From CAVSSX01 sp963730735 (GTDB taxonomy: Bacteria; Actinomycetota; Acidimicrobiia; Acidimicrobiales; RAAP-2): a stretch of DNA of 64,000 bases. Of the stretch, positions 62,977 through 64,000 are shown in pieces. The stretch is taken from assembly GCA_963730735.1 (NCBI GenBank), contig CAVSSX010000008.1:310001-374000 (forward strand), given 5' to 3'. The translations under genes and the position numbers were made by a program. Positions within the stretch are counted from its first letter, which is position 1, and every line of letters begins with the position of its first letter. The notes beneath the pieces were generated by a model. It did no database searches. It was not told the DNA's origin and saw nothing but the letters and a program-made list of their open reading frames with translations.

Positions 62977-64000
62977 GGGTAGGAGAGCTCCGAGACCTTG
63001 GGCGGACCGGTGCTCCCGCCGTCCACGGCGGGCCGGTAGGTCGTCAGGACATGGTCGGTGACGAGGGCGGCCGCCCGCGTGCGGGCGCTGGCCCCGAACA
63101 GGGTGTGGTCGATCGACGGCAGGACCTCGAAGCGCAGGTCACCGTCACGCTGGAGCCGCCGCATGGGCCACTTGGCCCGCCGCTGGAACGGACGGGCCTC
63201 GGTCTCCCCGCACAGCAGGAGGGTGGCCACGCCCTGGTCGGCCAGCGCCTCGAGACCCCGGGCCGGGTGCTTCTGGACGCCCAGGCGATCGAGGAGCCAC
63301 CACAGCGACGGGGGCGCCTTGTACTCGCCGAACTGGGCCAGCCCCTCGAACCGCTGCAGCCGCCGCACCAACGGGTTCAGCGGCTGGACGGCCTGACGGG
63401 TGTCGTCGACCTCACCGCCGGTCCGGGCCTCGGGGGGGACGAACGACAAGATGGGGTTGATGGCACACACGCCCCGGGCCGACAGCACCCGGCCGAGCTC
63501 GATCGAGTGGTACGCCCCGGCACACAGTCCGGCCAGGACCAGGTCGCGCTCGGGATGCTCGGTGAGGGCCGCCGCCACCGCCGAGATGTCCTCGCCCGCC
63601 TCCAGCGGGTAGCCGATGTGGGGGACCTGACCCGGACGCAACGGCGAGTCGCCGAGCCCGCTGAGGTCGAACCGGACGCACCGCAGGCCGGCGGCGGCGA
63701 ACCGCCGGGACAAGCTGACCCACAGCCGGGCCGGTCCGATGTGGTGGATGAGGCCGGCGTTGAGGAACACCACCGTGGGCCCGTCGAAGGGGACGGACGG
63801 CTCGGTGACGACGCCGAAGAGGCCGAGCTCGCCGAAGCGGGTCGCCCGCTCGGTGACCAGCGCCCCCTCCGAGGGCACGGCCACCACGGCCTCGTCGCGC
63901 ACCGTGGGGACGATGGTGCCCGGCTCGCCGGCCAGGGCCCCCGACAGCCAGGTGGCGACGGTGTCGATGGCCTCGGTGGGCTGCTGGGCCAGATCGGGGA
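62973..64000 (-). CDS. Alpha/beta hydrolase-domain protein, N-terminus beyond window edge
   Basis: The visible 341 codons contain a complete hydrolase-like domain (LNAGLIHHIGPARLWVSL, FDLSGLGDSP, LAGLCAGAYHSIELG, PSIDHTLFG), with Cys as the likely nucleophile in GLCAGA. Upstream the frame stays open to base 64000 and reads PDLAQQPTEAIDTVATWLSG, which looks like the end of another hydrolase domain. A GTG at 63902 is possible as a start, but I think the gene continues outside the window as a two-domain protein. It overlaps the GT-C-like gene by 4 bases. A role in transferring or trimming acyl groups on the glycan is inferred. Confidence 0.68.
   Translation of the reverse strand, partial: PDLAQQPTEAIDTVATWLSGALAGEPGTIVPTVRDEAVVAVPSEGALVTERATRFGELGLFGVVTEPSVPFDGPTVVFLNAGLIHHIGPARLWVSLSRRFAAAGLRCVRFDLSGLGDSPLRPGQVPHIGYPLEAGEDISAVAAALTEHPERDLVLAGLCAGAYHSIELGRVLSARGVCAINPILSFVPPEARTGGEVDDTRQAVQPLNPLVRRLQRFEGLAQFGEYKAPPSLWWLLDRLGVQKHPARGLEALADQGVATLLLCGETEARPFQRRAKWPMRRLQRDGDLRFEVLPSIDHTLFGASARTRAAALVTDHVLTTYRPAVDGGSTGPPKVSELSYP

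Noticed and set aside
1..64000. tRNA, rRNA and riboswitch genes
   Set aside because: I looked for tRNA T-arm patterns and conserved RNA motifs by eye and saw none; a covariance-model search would be needed to exclude them.

Overview
The window is very GC-rich DNA from an actinobacterium. It carries a phosphatidylinositol-mannoside (PIM) operon, a mycothiol ligase (MshC), an InhA-like enoyl reductase, an MptB-like mannosyltransferase and several coenzyme-F420 or SCO6745-type proteins. I infer Actinomycetota, possibly Acidimicrobiia rather than a mycobacterium, but nothing here fixes the class. I found no rRNA or tRNA gene, CRISPR array, insertion sequence or phage gene.

Layout. 1-8.8 kb (minus) is a cell-envelope operon: thrS, a HIT protein, a GT-C-like membrane protein, pgsA-like, patA-like and pimA, followed by an M48 protease that leaves the left edge. 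8.9-11.7 kb (minus) holds a small membrane peptide, an SDR, mshC and an F420:NADPH reductase. 11.8-17.6 kb (plus) holds an InhA/FabI homologue, an ABC exporter, an LLM flavoprotein, a nitronate-monooxygenase-like protein and a nitroreductase. 17.6-23 kb is mixed metabolism, including a GH15 protein. 23-27.9 kb (minus) is a branched-chain amino-acid type ABC importer in which both permeases and one ATPase are fused. 28-36.8 kb has an amidohydrolase, an alpha/beta hydrolase, a ClC channel, an aldo-keto reductase, an MptB-like enzyme, an SDR, a SnoaL-like protein and a zinc alcohol dehydrogenase. 37-42 kb has a MarR regulator, a double-domain CoA-transferase, an SDR and an SCO6745-family protein. 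42-45.1 kb is a BlaI/M56 regulatory pair divergent from ctaG and sco1. 45.3-50 kb is a tightly overlapping operon with a phosphosulfolactate-synthase homologue at its centre. 51.8-57.2 kb is an iron island: efeUOB diverges from a small ORF, bfd, bfr and an ideR/dtxR gene across a region with two consensus-like promoters and IdeR-like boxes. 57.2-64 kb has an MFS transporter and a surface-polysaccharide cluster: flippase, large GT-C-like protein and hydrolase running off the right edge.

At least twenty single-base frame disruptions interrupt otherwise well-conserved genes, including thrS. They often add one base in GGGC or GGCGGCC contexts and are concentrated in efeO/efeB. Correcting them restores family-typical lengths (for example 157 aa for bacterioferritin), so I read most as consensus errors. 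I give outer gene limits and list the break points.

The most interesting candidate system is the phosphosulfolactate-synthase operon at 45267-49983. Other points of interest are the iron-controlled divergent promoter region, three short leader ORFs coupled to membrane-protein genes, and three 15-bp-period tandem repeats at gene 3' ends.
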